A stretch of 64,000 nucleotides of DNA from Tetragonia tetragonoides. Lineage: Eukaryota > Streptophyta > Magnoliopsida > Caryophyllales > Aizoaceae. Made by a program: the position numbers and the translations under genes. Where the stretch lies: positions 11,129,501 to 11,193,500 of the forward strand of contig CM076153.1 in assembly GCA_038025085.1 (NCBI GenBank), given 5' to 3'. The notes below the pieces were generated by a model. The model was given only the letters and a program-made list of their open reading frames with translations. It was not told where the DNA came from and searched no databases. Shown here piece by piece: positions 42,387 through 56,285 of the stretch (position 1 is its first letter; each line of letters opens with the position of its first letter).

Positions 42387-45300
42387 GTGGTAGTCCATTT
42401 TGAGCAATTGTGTTAGGCTTTTATGTTACAACAGATTTTGAAACAAGTTTTGGATAGAGGTAAGATGAATATTCTGTCGCTGGATCTAATGTTCAGTTAT
42501 TGTCACCAGACATCTATGTTTCTTTCCATAATTAGATCTTTTGATGGTTTCGATTCAGATGTTTTATCTATAGCGTGTATTTTTCTCAAGCTTGGTGCCA
42601 TTTGATTTCCGGATTCATGTTCTCAAATGTTGTTTGTCAGATTTTGCAATTCCGCTGTTTCCACTATTTTATTTTGGAGGTTACTTGAGCCCCATAGCCT
42701 ATTTGAAACAGGGATGAGAAGTTAACACCGCACACCGGCTGTTAAATACCAATCTCTTCTTCTTTCAGGGCAAAAATTATTTAACTTCTTCAGCTCGTCA
42801 TAACTTCATATTACCCTATTCTGCCTTCCCTGATTCTACCAAGTTCCATGAGATTAAAAAGTACATTGTAGTGTAGCGTAGCATTTTTGTTCTTAAAGGA
42901 CAGGAGCTTACTGGTGCCTGTTCGACATTTGACAGTACTTTGTGACCTTTCTGAGATACAACTACCTGGGATTGAGGCAAGGTTTGGGCAGCAGACTTGG
43001 TTGTGCCCATGAAACTATGTTACGTAGTTTGGTGCAACCGTGCCACACAAATCGTCTTCAACTAGAATTACTCTCCAGTTAAATTGATGTTTACACCCAT
43101 TAAACTGGACTGCATGAAGTTTTAGTTAGCCACAATGATTCAGATTCTGGTTAACAGGAGGTGGGAAGAAATTCGCAGCATGGTTTTCCAATTCAGTTGT
43201 CAGTTCGACCTTTTTGTTACCACAGCTAAATTAATCTGAGCCGGAACCTAGAAATTTAAAAAGTTCAACAAATTGGCAATGCCAACAAAGGGGTTTATTG
43301 ACATGGTTTTGCTGGGTAGCATTGAATCTGCTTGTTTTCTCTTCTATCTTATTGATGACAAATCAATGGTTCTCACTGTTCAACATGCAATGAGACATTT
43401 TAAGAAGCAATTGTGCAAGTTAAGCATTACTTGAACCGTAATCGCCTGACTGGAGTTTCACTGTATTGGCTCTGCTAGTCCTCTGGGAAGGGGTCGGGAA
43501 GTTGAAGTTTGAGTCTTTGTTAAATAATGTTGTTCATTTTTACATGGCCACAAGTGAATTTGAATAAAAGAAAACTGTCAAATACTTGTACTTTATCCAA
43601 TATGTAGATTGTGTGCTTTGCTATGGAAATTGTTGATGAGTTATCAGGTATATCTCATGAGCATGACAACTTGAACATTCAACATCTTCATCCATCCAAC
43701 TCAGCCATATAAGCCTGAGTCAGAGTCGGGTGTACGGGTTGGGTGTACGGGTTGGGTGTACAAATGACCCCTCACTCCCATACCCTCCATCCAAGTGTTG
43801 AGTCTGTTGACACACTCGTATAGTAACATTTTGTCCAACTATGGAAATACAGGAGTCCAAGACTTGAACTTGTGACCTACAGACTACTGGTCAGAATGTG
43901 CTTTGACAACCTCTTGAAAGTTTAGACAAACTTATTTATATATAACTTTAGTCTAGTAGTTGTGATTCCGATAAGTTATGACTTACTTTATGTACTGTGC
44001 ATAATTGGTTAAAGTTTATCAAGAAATTTTCGGATAATGGGGTGATCTAGCCTGCTAGTAATTTGTGCTTCTCTGAATAAAGATAGTTTTATTGTTATGA
44101 ATAAAGAAATTCGAGTATTTTTATTCTTATGACCTCAAAAAAAAGTAGTTTTATTCTCATGAATAAAGATATGTTTTTTTAAATTTTGTGATTGGCTCGA
44201 AATGTGAGTTAATTAGGAGTATGCAAGAAAGTAATCGATTAAATAATTATGTATTGCGCACACTTAAATTAAGAGGGACAATGGTGATGCGAAACTCAAG
44301 AAATTTTAAAGCACCATAATTAACACAATTATAAAATTCTGTTTATATAGTTGAATTTTTCTTATGTGGATACTAATCAAGTCATTGCTAACAACTTATA
44401 AAGACATATGTAAGTTAGGTTTTTGGGAATGTCTAGTGAACTTAAAACATAAGTCAAGTTTTTGGGAATGTCTAGTGAACTTGAAACATAACTTGCTTAT
44501 ATGTGAGCATACTTTTTTTCTTTTTCTTCTTCTTTTTGTTTTTATTTTCAAATATATTTTGTGTGCGCGAAGACATGGTTGAGGAATTTTTTGGAAAAAA
44601 AATCAAAAGTGGAAATAACTTTGTATTTATATAGTTGAAGTTTTTACATCATTATGTGAAAGCGAAAAAAATCTAGAAAACTAGAATATCATATTTGGTA
44701 GAGTTATAACTTTCTATTTACATTTGTAAATTGTTGACTTTATAAGTCATGATGGACACAAATACTTAGACGAGGGGTTTTATGTAAAGCATCACCATAA
44801 GGATGTAATTTGAACACACCCCAATAGGAATTAGTACACATAATAATAATTGTAAACGAAAATAAGAAAAAGAAAATAATTTCTCCTTGGAAGTGCATTT
44901 GCCAATATGTATCGTGTTTTGATTAATTAGTATGGGTGCAAACTGTAGTGTTAGGATGAGATTAGACATATCATGCCTCATATTTAGTGTTGACTAACAC
45001 AAATTCTTTTCTTCAAATCTAAATTATATGTGTATTAACTGAAACGATAATATACGTCAGGATTCTACTCATGATTCATACTTTGACAATTTTAAAAGGA
45101 GTGTATAGAATAAAATCACAATTTTCGTAATATAATAACCAAAAATAAATTTAAACGAGGATATATATATTCTTATTTTAAGTGATTAAACATCATCAAT
45201 TTAAATTTTGAATAGGAAAAAGGAAAAAAAAAAAGTTTAAAAAAGGGGAAAAATAAACCAAATAACAAAGTTTAAATTTTCAGTAGAACAATATTAGATG

Positions 45301-45689
45301 CTTCCAAAATGCAAGAATTTTTAAGCTCTTGAACTCAAGTACTACCAACTAAAGAAGTGTTGGAAGTAACTAAAAGGTAAGTCCATCGAACACAAACTTG
45401 ATGGATTGTTAAACAAAAAAGGGTAACGAAAAAAAAGAAAGAAAAAAAAGGGATAATTTATTACACAAGTGAGACCAACAAAGAGGCGAGAGAGAGAAGA
45501 GAGAGAGAAACAAAGAAAAGAGCAGCGATCGAGGGTTGCAACAAAATCTAATTCCCCCCTTCTCGCAAAATCACCACCAAAAACAAAACCAAAAACAAAA
45601 AAAGAAAAACACACTCAAAAAAAAAAAAAAACCCAGAAAAATAAACGAAAGATTACACACAGAGAGAGAAGCAAAATGCACTAGTGAGA
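42387..45689. other. intergenic region between RPL7 and the ADA1-like gene
   Basis: It begins with the RPL7 3' untranslated region. A short (gggtgtacgggtt)2.6 repeat lies at 43728-43761 and a 39 bp direct duplication at 44414-44491. GA-rich sequence near 45482-45520 marks the promoter or leader of the next gene. No other gene was recognised. Confidence 0.5.
44414..44491 (+). repeat. 39 bp tandem duplication
   Basis: Two adjacent units share 'tttttgggaatgtctagtg' and 'aactt.aaacataa'. They differ at only a few positions. Confidence 0.85.
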
Positions 45690-46477
45690 GAAAACGAAGC
45701 TGGGTATTCTTCATTCTTTGCAGAGAGAGAGAGAATTCGAAGGAGCTCAGAAAAAAAGAGGAGAGAGAAAAATAAATTCATCTCCTTTTTTTATTTATTT
45801 GTTGGGTCACTCGGTTTATTCAAGCTTCTGGGTTTCTTATAATAAGGTCAGAAACTGATCAATTTTCAATCTTTATTGTTATTTGGAAGTATAGTATAGT
45901 TTCCCATTTTTAAATTTGTGCTATGTAAGTTTGGGAATTTGTTTTGGGGGTTTAAATCAGGGCCAACCTTTGATCTTATCTGTTTTCAGTTCAACTTTGC
46001 GATCTTAGTGCTTAAAAGGGAAATTTAGGGGTGCCCAGTTGGTCAATTTTGAATTGGAAATGAGGGATTTTGAGCAACGGTATAGTTACGCGCTTTACAG
46101 TTTTTACCGTTTGAAGTTGAGGCGTTATAAGCTGTATTGCTTTTTTTGGTGATTTGAACTTAGGGTTTTTTTGAATTCTGTCACAGATTTGGAAAATAAA
46201 GGAGTTGATTTTAGGGTTTTGGTCAGTTGTTTAAGTCAGTTAGATCTCTATTTGGGTTGTTTCATTTTTGAATTTAGGGTTTTGGGAAGTGGGAAGTATG
46301 TGGGATGAGTTTGCATTTGGGTAATTTCAGCAAGTTCTGTTGTTGGGCTAGTTGGGTTTTTTGGGTTATGAAGTTGAATGTGGCTGGGATTTGAATTGGT
46401 GAGTTTGTACTGTACTGGGTTGGATGAAACAGTTATTGGGTATTGTTGTATGAGTTTGTGTATTTAAGTTTGATAAA
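45690..46477 (+). promoter_or_regulatory. probable 5' leader and leader intron of the ADA1-like gene
   Basis: A GA-rich stretch is followed by T-rich, intron-like sequence. An acceptor-like 'gtgtatttaag' ends 9 nt before the ATG, and a donor-like 'aataaggtcag' lies near 45842. A leader intron is therefore likely, but its borders are inferred. Confidence 0.4.
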
Positions 46478-47737
46478 ATGCAGCCGGATAAGAGTTCGAG
46501 AATGGACACGGGTGAGTTGAAGGCTCAATTAGTTAAAAAGGTCGGACCAGAGAGGTTCAAGAGGTACTTCTCTAGTTTGAGTAGATATATAAATCAGAAG
46601 TTAAGTAAGAGTGACTTTGACAAGTCGTGTTATCGGATACTTGGGAGGGAAAACTTCCCTTTGCATAATCAGATGATAAAGGCCATTCTGAAGAATGCTT
46701 CTAGTGGCAAGGCCCCTCCTCCGCCAGTTCATGAAGCGGGTCCCGCAAAGCTCGCTACTGCAGCTGGGAGGAGTTCCCTTGCTGCAGATGATGGCCATGG
46801 TCAGGCTGCAGCTCTGGCCCATAATCAAAGTTCGGTCGCACCTGCTTGGTCAAATGGGGTTGTTCTACCGATGTCCCCACGAAAAGTCAGGACTGTGATA
46901 CCCAGGAAGCTCAGAGATAGGCCAAGTCCTCTTGGTCCAAATGGGAAGGTAGATTCTGTTTCACACCAGTCAACTGCAACAGAAGATAGTGGTGGGAAAA
47001 TTGTAGACAATGGGGAGTTGACACCTTGTGATTATCAAAGGCCTTTGCAGCAGGCACGAGGACTCGCTGAGCAGCCTGAGAATGAAGAGAGATTAATGAT
47101 GAAGAAACCTGCAGATGTTCCCAGTCTTGTCCGATGTAAAGAACAGAATAATGTAGCTGTTGTTGAAGATGGGGAAGAGGTGGAACAGGCTAACCGCTTG
47201 AAGTTTTCCAAAAGTCCCGTACTTGCTCCTCTTGGAATTCCATTTTGCTCAGCTAGCACTGGTGGAGCCCGCAAAGCATTACCCGTGACACACATGGGTG
47301 ATTACGTTAACTTCTTTGATACTGCTGGGTTGTCTGATTCTGAAACACTCAGGAGACGGATGGAGCAGATTGCAGCCGCACAGGGTGTTGCAGGTGTTAC
47401 CATGGAGTGCGCCAACACCTTAAATAACATGTTGGATGTATATTTAAAGCGATTAATTAGGTCATGTGTAGATTTCGTCGGAGCAAGATCTGCAAATGAC
47501 ATGTCAAAGTATCCTGTCCAGAAACAGCAAATTCATGGCAAGCTTACCAATGGTCTCTGGCCAAGTAATCATTTACATATGCCAAGTGGTGGTGGTGGTC
47601 CTGTAAAAGAACAGAGAGTTCAGCATTCTGTTTCCTTGCTTGATTTCAAGGTCGCAATGGAATTAAATCCTCAACAACTTGGAGAAGACTGGCCTTTGCT
47701 GTTGGAGAAAATATCCATGCAGGCATTTGAGGAATGA
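46478..47737 (+). CDS. ADA1: SAGA coactivator subunit ADA1/HFI1-like protein
   Basis: A probable structural subunit of the SAGA histone-acetyltransferase coactivator complex, acting in the nucleus. One coding exon gives 419 residues. Residues 9-75 form the conserved N-terminal block (ELKAQLVKKVGPERFKRYF, then LSRYINQKLSKSDFDKSC, then LGRENFPLHNQMIKAIL). A Pro/Ala/Ser-rich linker follows. Residues 280-345 hold a helical region (SETLRRRMEQIAAAQGV, then LNNMLDVYLKRLIRSCVDFV) fitting the histone-fold part that would pair with TAF12 in yeast. A C-terminal motif (LLDFKVAMELNPQQLGEDW) is also typical of plant homologues. The first Met (46478) is chosen; Met9 at 46502 is an alternative start. The match is to the plant Hfi1/Tada1 family from memory. 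Confidence 0.85.
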   Translation: MQPDKSSRMDTGELKAQLVKKVGPERFKRYFSSLSRYINQKLSKSDFDKSCYRILGRENFPLHNQMIKAILKNASSGKAPPPPVHEAGPAKLATAAGRSSLAADDGHGQAAALAHNQSSVAPAWSNGVVLPMSPRKVRTVIPRKLRDRPSPLGPNGKVDSVSHQSTATEDSGGKIVDNGELTPCDYQRPLQQARGLAEQPENEERLMMKKPADVPSLVRCKEQNNVAVVEDGEEVEQANRLKFSKSPVLAPLGIPFCSASTGGARKALPVTHMGDYVNFFDTAGLSDSETLRRRMEQIAAAQGVAGVTMECANTLNNMLDVYLKRLIRSCVDFVGARSANDMSKYPVQKQQIHGKLTNGLWPSNHLHMPSGGGGPVKEQRVQHSVSLLDFKVAMELNPQQLGEDWPLLLEKISMQAFEE

Positions 47738-50700
47738 AATATCAGAAGAACAATTGTATCTGCCTTGTGATATCGTTGGGTTGGTCATTCTGTTTGAAGG
47801 ACATTACAGTTATGCCTCGTTGTTCATGATGGTGCTACTTTAAAAACGTGGCCTCCGTCCAGAGCCAGATGAGTCCTACCCATGTGATGAAGCTCGACCC
47901 TTCCTAGTGAAATGAGGGTTCGAGCATGAGATGTCTGTACATTTTCTGTCGCGGAGCGTGTATGTGACAAGGGATTTGTTTACTGGGAACCAATGAAAGG
48001 GGTATTTGAGGAATGCCAATTGGTGGTTGCTCTGTTGTATGTTTAACATTCTTGTTGGCTGTCTTCTCCCATGAGTCATGTAATTTACTGCCAAGAGGAG
48101 GAAACATGGAAAGTTTTGCAGGGATACTGTTGTTTAGCTCGGTAAAGGTAAAATTCATCTTATGTAAGAGCTCCAATGTTGCTTTACATGTGTTTTTTAG
48201 ATTAAAGTGGAATTCCAACATCAATAACACATTAACTTCATAATGTCTTGTCTTGTTTGACTCTGGATCTCGCCAGCATGGGATACCTTCTAATCCCATT
48301 TCTGAACTTACATTATCATACAAACTGTTCAGCAGATCATATGGACAGATGTTCTTTGTTCTTTTATATTTTAGTTATGTGTCTTGCAAATGTTTGTGCT
48401 GATGGAGTTTTACCTACTCTGGAAGCTCATGTTCTCTTGCTGGGTTGAGCCTAATTTGTTACATCTCAACTATGACGACTTCGATCCATTTTTCAACTGC
48501 ATGGACACTTCAATCTGTACCTCTTATTATGATTATTATTATTTTTTATTATCATTAATTTTTTTATATTATATTTATCTTTATTCTTCTTTTTAAAGTG
48601 GATACTTGCTGTATGCTTATATATTCTTCTAAGAATTTCTCTTACTAACACCTAAAGAAGGGTTCCTTTGCAGTGAACTATGTTCCGCAGCGGCCAACAG
48701 TAAGTGTTTACCCGAGTGCTCCAAACTTCATATGATTTCTAAAGCCTCTCCTCCCCCAATCTCCCCTCCTAAAGAGAAATTCTTTGCTGGTGGGGACTAA
48801 AATGTGAACAAAAGGCGTAAAATCTTTACAAGTTGCAGTGACTAAAGTTAACATATTTTTATCATAGAAATTGATATTTAAGTAAAATTTGCTGACATGG
48901 ACCAATAAGAAGGGGGTTCACTTATCCTCTCGTTGGTCATATTTCCTACTTAGATGCCAAAATAACTGAATACTATTTCAATAAATTTATTAATGATCAT
49001 CAGGAAAGTGAGCAAAGGGTAGTCAAAGGGGAAGTGGCCATATCATCTCTGTTTGCAGTCATGTAGAAGCAGGTTACAGGTATGGGGTGAATGTTGAGCT
49101 TATATAAAAGAGTGTTTTGACAGGTCATGACATCTCAGTAATGCATGATGAGCTGATTGCCTAATGCATATAGTATTATTATTGGAAAAAATTTCACGGA
49201 GTTTAATGAAATTACAGAGATATACCTCAAATTTGAGGTACCTTGTTTGATTGTATTTCCAGTCACTGAGAGTGTGAGATGTTAAGTTGAATAGTAATAT
49301 CCCTGGTAATCTTCTGTAATATCTCCTTTTATGTTTGCTTTCAATGAATATATCAAATTGTTTTCAAATAGTACTCGTCATTCGTTAAGTTCAATGATCG
49401 AAAACGTGTGTTTGCTCAAAGTTGCAAAATTACTTTTCGTTATCGTTAATGTCAATGATACCTCGCTGTAATTTCACTAGGCCTTCAAATTTCCTTGCAT
49501 CATACTAGGTTGCTAAGCTGAGTACTGTTATATTTCCTTTTCTGCTAATTATTTTCAGATCAGAGATTTTGAGGTTGGGGGTGGAGCTCTAAATGTTACT
49601 GATCACGGAATATGTGACTATTCAATTGATAGTTCTTTTAACTGCCGTCTGTTTCTTCTGCAAATTCCTTTGGAAAGGAAGGGGTGTGCTTCAGAAGGGA
49701 AGCTGATCACCAGCTTATAGTATATATATATTTTTCCACCTACAATTTCTTGCTAACATTGTCTGAACTATTATTTTGAATAATATGAGCCTTCTCTAGA
49801 TCTTTTGCATTATTTGAAGTAAGTTTGAAATTCGTTTATTTAGGGCTCTGTCAGATCAGGAAATAATTTATTAATATTTCACAGGTATCCCTCCCAAAAG
49901 GAGTCCACGTCTAGAACTCAATGCCTCCCCTTTAGCTATCAGTCTGTTATGATATTGCGACAATTCTCTGAATAATACTTAAAAATCTCTATTACTGAAC
50001 ATCATGCTTCCTTAATATGAACACTCCTCTTAACACCTTCTTGTCTTTGGTTCTCTACCTTTTCTTTTGCAGAGGGGCTTCCGGGGGGGGGGGGGTTGTT
50101 CTCAAGTTAAATGGGGCCCAGATCTGTCAACTGCACTGGATAACTGGTAAGCATTTGATATTATGCTCTTTGTATCATTATCAGGCGTATCTAAATTTTT
50201 ATGTCACTATCAGAGCTTTGCATGTCCTATTGTCCCGTAGTTAATTAAGGGGATATGAATGTTCCATTGGAAGCTTCTATTGGCTTACACTTATGCACAT
50301 CTTCACAATATCTCCTTTTTTTTTGGCAAAACTTGTAGTAGTAACTTGTAAAAGATATTTACAAATGTATACAGGGGTGTACCTCCGTAACTATACAAGG
50401 TACAATCACAAGTTTAGCCTACCAACGAGATGTGTATATCTCCCATATCTTACAAACGGTAAGGCAGTGTTTCTCACTTTCAGGTCGTTCACAGTTTTGG
50501 CACTATAAGCTTTAATGTCCTCTTTGAACCACATCCATTGCTGCACAAGTGCACATTCACAAGTAGTAGACACAAGCTGAGACAACAGCAACTCGGTTTG
50601 TTAACAATTCCGTCTTTTGTCTTCTTGGCCTTAGCAAGTATCCCAAGTCATACATCAAATTTGTTATCATGATCATCCTCCACAGTATCTTGAGAGTTCT

Positions 50701-53700
50701 GAAAATCTGTCTGTGCAAGGTACTATAAACAAATAAAATCCAGTTTCCTCAGCTCCTGTTGACATGGGCCACCGTGAATCATGGAGTACCCTATCTTAAG
50801 TGGTCTATGTTTTGTTGTTATTGTGTTGGAATAGCAACCAGGTAACAAATGCACGCTCTGGAACCTGATAACTTACCATTTTCCAAGTCATTCTATCCTG
50901 GTATCAGTTTGGGTTATTATCAGCTTTCCTGCTTGATTTACCTAACTGAGCTTCTCTTGGGTGTGTAATGGAGCTTGTCAACCTTCAGCAATTCATGCCT
51001 TCATCACAAGTCTGGACTCTTCTTCTACTTATCAAACACCGACTTGAGAAAATATTCATGCACTGATCTGGGCTGAAGGGACTCTGGAAGACCTTCTAAG
51101 TCAAGCAGAAACTTGCATAATGAAGGTTTTTTCCTAGAAAGTAGTATTAAACCCAGTAGCCCTTTTAAGCAAGCTGATAGTTTGCCAGGCCACAGGATTT
51201 TCTGCTTCACTCACCAGAGACTATAGGAGGGATTCACATATTCTTCAGTGAATATTTTCTCTTCTCCATGCCCTGACACTTTTGAAGAGGCTGTATACTG
51301 GCATTTGAGGCTAGGAAAATTAGCAGCATGCATCAGCATAAGTAGCTAATGTAAGTGCAAGACAAATGGTGAGTGCTTCCACATTGAAGACCTTCCCTGC
51401 TGCTGGTGGGGTGGGGTGGGGTGGGGTGGGGTGGGGTGGAAGGAAAAGAATATGGGAAGAAGTTTTGCACAAGCGGAGTCTGAGATGAATGGTATAGAGT
51501 AACCTTAGATACCTATCCTGTAGTTTTCACCAGAAGTTGACTCTCTTCTACTAGACGTAACAGTGTGGATGAAGGAGACTGCTAATTCGTTCCTGATTGT
51601 TGAACATCTAAAACATATAGGCAATTGTGTGCAGGTGGCTAATAGGATGAACAAATGCTGGATTGGGGAAAGTTTGACTGTTGGTTCCCTTGGTGTATGC
51701 TGTTGTGCGTTGAAGGCAGGATGACAATGGATTTCTGAGCGCAGACCTTAATCTGTTCAGGATTTTAATTTCTCTATGCGGCTTGAGCAAAGGGCTTCAT
51801 AGTGGTGCAACACTTGTCTTGATTTTGTGGATAACATCATGCATGAATCATGATTCATAGGGAGGGGAGAATGTCCATAGTATGCTTTTGTACACAACAA
51901 CCACATTGAAGCAGTGACCTTTGGTATTGGTAATTGAAAGTGAAAGTCATAATGATTGAAAGTGAAAATCATAATGCATGCGCATGATGGAGTGAGATCT
52001 AGTCATTACAGCAGAGAGCATCTTATGCATGAGCTCATGTTTCTTTTTTGCCAATCTAAGCTTATTTGTTGAACTACTGTACAACTTGCACAGTTTCGTT
52101 CAGCCAACATTTTTTTTAGCTTATGCTCATTTTTCAATTTTGTTTTTTGGAATGATGCTTTCAGGATTTTTATTAGTAAATATCCTTAAAAATTATGCAT
52201 TCTTTTGTATGTTGATTGGAGATGTATTGGTTGATTGGGATGAGGAGAGTCAATTCACTTGACATGTAATGAGAATACCTAGCGTATAATAACCCTTATA
52301 CGTTTGCTTGGAAAATGTTGTTTTCCTTTTCCCTACTATTTTGGTCTTTTGTATTAAAATCCAATGCTTAAAGAGTGAAGGTAAGAAGTGATGTGTAGGT
52401 GATGCTTCTAATCTTGATTTGTTATGTTACTTATTAGGAAAGGAAAATGATGAAGGACAAGCGGAAATGTTGCGATACTCACTTCTTTGGAGGCAGTCTC
52501 TTGGCTTGAAGCTGCCCTAAAATTTGCAAGGACGGAAGGCCAACAGGATACAGTTGGCGCCCCTCCCTTCTAGTGCTGCCCCAAAGCTAAATGTTTTTGC
52601 AGTCGCTTTCTCAGGGAAATTATTTTTCAGTCTTCACTAGTGCTGTTTGCAGGTTGCATGAGATTTGGCAAAATTGCGGTCGAGGGAAGATGCTTTCGTT
52701 CTATTCCTTACCAGTAAATGCTCAGTGGATTGCATGTAGTTTGTTGGTTGATGATTAATCATAAGCATCACATGACTGGGGAAATGTTTGAATTGGTCTT
52801 TATTCTTTAGCATACTCAGGTTGGGGGTTGTAGGTGCCCCTGAACAGTCAATTGTTTGGTTCTTTGGCATTTGTGGGATTTTTATTTGCATGACATGCAT
52901 TTAGCTGCAGTTTTTTCTTTTCTTTTCCTTTTCCTTTTCCCTTTTCATTTTATTTTTATTTTTATTTATTCAGCAAGTCTTGTGTGAGACCAACTCATAG
53001 AAAAATGGTGTCACTATAAGGAAATCTAGGGGTCACTTATGATGAGTAGTGACCCTGTTTCATTGAAAAGTGACCCTTCTCACCAAAACTCACGGAAAGA
53101 CCGTCTTTAGAAGTTTTTGTATTATTTTTTTTGCCTGAGATTTATATTGATTCTCAAAAGCATCCTTCCTTAAAAAATAATGAGGAATTATTGATTAATA
53201 AGTCTTTTGGTCTGAACTGCGAATGTTATGCTTGACTGGTTGGAACACAAGTGGTCCCTGCTAGCCGAATGAATTTCTCACTTACATTTTGGAAGTTCTG
53301 AATATTCACTTTCTTCTTGTGGGAAGACTTTCACTCTTAACTTTCTTGACCTATCTTTATTTCTTAACTCTCATATTATCCATACAATCTGTTATGGGTT
53401 ATTTGTTTAGAATGAATTGTTGTTATAGGGGCCTGTAGGAAGGTTCTACATATTGTTCATCAAATATTTTCTCAACCCATTTCCTCTTCTTATTTAAGAG
53501 GTAAAACGAAGGCAGAGACAGGTACTTTACATGTGTCTTTCATATTATTACCAGAAAACAATTTTCCCAATGTGCTGTGCGGTAGCGTTACATTGGATAA
53601 CTTTGAACTTCTCTAAACACATCTTATTCTCAACTTTTGTTGCTTTGAGTTTCAGCTTCTTTGTTTCTGCCTTCATCTATCTTATAATGGAATATATATT

Positions 53701-56285
53701 TTCACATATCATGGTGCCATGGTGGAGGAAAATGGTCAGTAATTGTTCAATCTTGCTCTACCCTTTTCTGTGTTGAATTGTGTTGTGAAACACTCTGGTT
53801 TTAGGGAGACGAGACTTAGCTTCATTTTATGCTTGTCTTGCAAACAATGATATGGTCTGAGCAGCAGCTCATCAGTTGCATTTCTTTGTTGTGGTTTATC
53901 TTTCTGTTGTGTGAAGTATGCTGCATAATCTATATGGTAAATGGTTAGGTGGCCCTAATGGGGCACCCAAAGATCCCCCTTCTAATATTAGTAGTAGTGG
54001 ATGATCCCAATGTTTTTCTTTTTATTGTACCAAAAAAAAAAACTTATTCCATCAGGGGCACCCAACCATCTCCCATTTTTAACTGCTCTCAATCTGGATT
54101 GAGTTTGTTCACTTTTAAAATAGATGCTAAGTTTTCTTTTGAAAAAATTATATATAAGTGTAGATGCTTAATTGTTGGTCTTTTGTTTTGTTCTAGTGAA
54201 AACAATCTTTGAGATGTGTGTCCATCCTCTCCAAGAGGGACAAGGTTTCAACCCTCACATTGTTGATGTATGAGTTGTCTCCTGGTTTTCTTCATGATAT
54301 CTGTTATATGTAGTAGATAGCAGCATTTTAGTGATGAAATTCAGGAATTCTTGGTCCGAGTAGCTTAGTTACTTCATGTGTCTGACCAATTGTGCTAACA
54401 ATTAGGTCAACAATGAGTGGATATTCTTGGGAGACAATGTCTTAGGCTTGATTGATATTCTTTTGTGGACTGCCTTCAAATACTGTCAGCTCCAATTATC
54501 AAGTTTTGGGGTTTATTCAAGTTATGCAACTTGAATTTCGAAACTTCATGTGAAATTAACCTATTGAAGCATAGAAGTTCACTATGTCGTGAAGCTAATT
54601 TACAATCTTTTGTTTCCTGGTTGTACATTCAGCACATCTCTTTGTCTAATTGATGGATACTGTGGAATGGGCAATCATATTTGCTGGGAAGAGAGACTAT
54701 CAGCACTGTATTTTAATGGTATAGCCTATAGCACCAGAATAAGATCAGCTTTCATTTAAATTGTTTTGACGTGACAATTTTGCAGAAGGTCATAGGTCCT
54801 GTTACAATTTGTTGTTAGAGAATGCTTGTTGCAGTCAGGAATATCTGGGCTCCAATGCATAAATTTCTTTTGATAAAACATCTTTTAGATATGTTCTTGT
54901 GATATAAACATCTCATGCTTTTCTGACATGCCTAGCTGCCTATGTAAAGCTATTTGTACTTATTCCTTGGCTGACCTTCTTTTGCTAGGATCTTTTGTTT
55001 TCTCGATGTCCCTGAGGATTCAGGAAAAAAATGATGATCTGTTGGCATAGTTGTCTGCTGATGAATCTGTTTTTACCTTTGTCCATTTATCATATTTCTT
55101 CGATCATTATCTGTTCAAGTTGTTATTTCATGTGTGTTTGTTGAATTTTATTTGCACTGCGAAGCAAAATAGTTTCATGGGTTATATTCTGATAGGTTGA
55201 TGGCTTAACAAGCTAATTCCTGGTGTCTCAGTGTGCTGACGAGGCAGTGACATTGTTAGCATACCATGTACAGGTGAAAATACAAAATCTTGCATCAAAA
55301 AAAGAAAATACAAAATCTTACCCTGCACTCCCCCTCCTCAAAAGAGAGTATATATCATGCACCATTTGTGCCAATGGAAGAAACTTTCCTTTTCCATCGA
55401 CTGTGAATTGAAGAATGTTATATTGTGTTCATGATTTGTCTACTGTAGCTGTAGCCTGCATAGCTAGTGAATATAGAATATGCATTGAGATTAGTTTCAG
55501 TTGGTTGCCATGTGCAGGGAATGATGTACCTTCGAAGAGTTCACTATAGTAGTTAGAATTGATATCGTCACACTCAAGTTCCAGCAATCTCGTAAGGCAT
55601 TGAAATTGCACTTTGTATACTATTCCTGTATACAATTTCTGGTTATTGATACTGGTTGAGGGACTTCTTCAAATTTCGTCTCAACTAGCTCCGAATTGAT
55701 TCTGGGTTCTCAAGCTCAAATTCCTTGTTATTGAGGATTTTGAGGGCCGTATGGAGAACGACTGGTGTAGCTAGCTAAGCTCCTGTATGTGTTGTTTTCT
55801 GGACGATCGATAACAGAAACTGTGGCCTGTTATACAAGTCGTTTTTCCAGATGGGTAGCTGCACACAGTACTGGTAAAAATGATCATCTTTGCTTTATAA
55901 GGGGATGAGCTAGAGCACATCTGCTGATCTTTAAATTTGGCACAGATTACTATAGGATATAAGCAGCAATACAGCACGGATATGGTGGAATTTAATTTGG
56001 CACATACTCTGCTATGATTTTTGTTCCTATACGTATTGGATACTGTGGATATTGTGGCATTTTTTTCGTCTTCTGAAATTGCAAGAAAGCCGATGTGCTC
56101 TGTGGCATACCTAAATTCTTAGGTAGTTTAGGGTGTATGTCAGAAAGTACACGCTTGATGGTTTGTTTCGGCTCTGTGATGGCTTGGGTCGTGACCAATA
56201 ATGTGGTTGTTGTTGGGCTCGCATGTTTAAATGTCATGTGAGCAGATATCTAGGTACTCCCAAGAGTACCCATCACTTGATCTAG
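47738..56285. other. 8.5 kb with no recognisable gene
   Basis: It starts with the ADA1-like 3' untranslated region, up to about 48200. The rest is AT-rich, with many short chance ORFs but no protein family I could recognise. A G-run lies at 50084-50095, a GGGGT repeat at 51405-51439 and pyrimidine tracts near 52915-52970. Non-coding transcripts or old transposon debris cannot be excluded by eye. Confidence 0.5.
51405..51439 (+). repeat. (TGGGG)6 repeat, G-quadruplex-prone
   Basis: Six to seven consecutive GGGGT units without interruption. Four or more G-runs of four separated by single T residues form the ideal pattern for a stable quadruplex. Confidence 0.95.

Noticed and set aside
43730..43920. 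Possible SINE with a tRNA-like box B ('agttcaagtct' on the minus strand)
   Set aside because: No convincing box A, tail or target-site duplication could be found.
50406..50591. Minus-strand peptide containing GRYTHLVGRLNL, resembling the copia reverse transcriptase/RNase H junction
   Set aside because: Only about a dozen residues match, the following conserved residues are absent and no neighbouring pol segments are visible.
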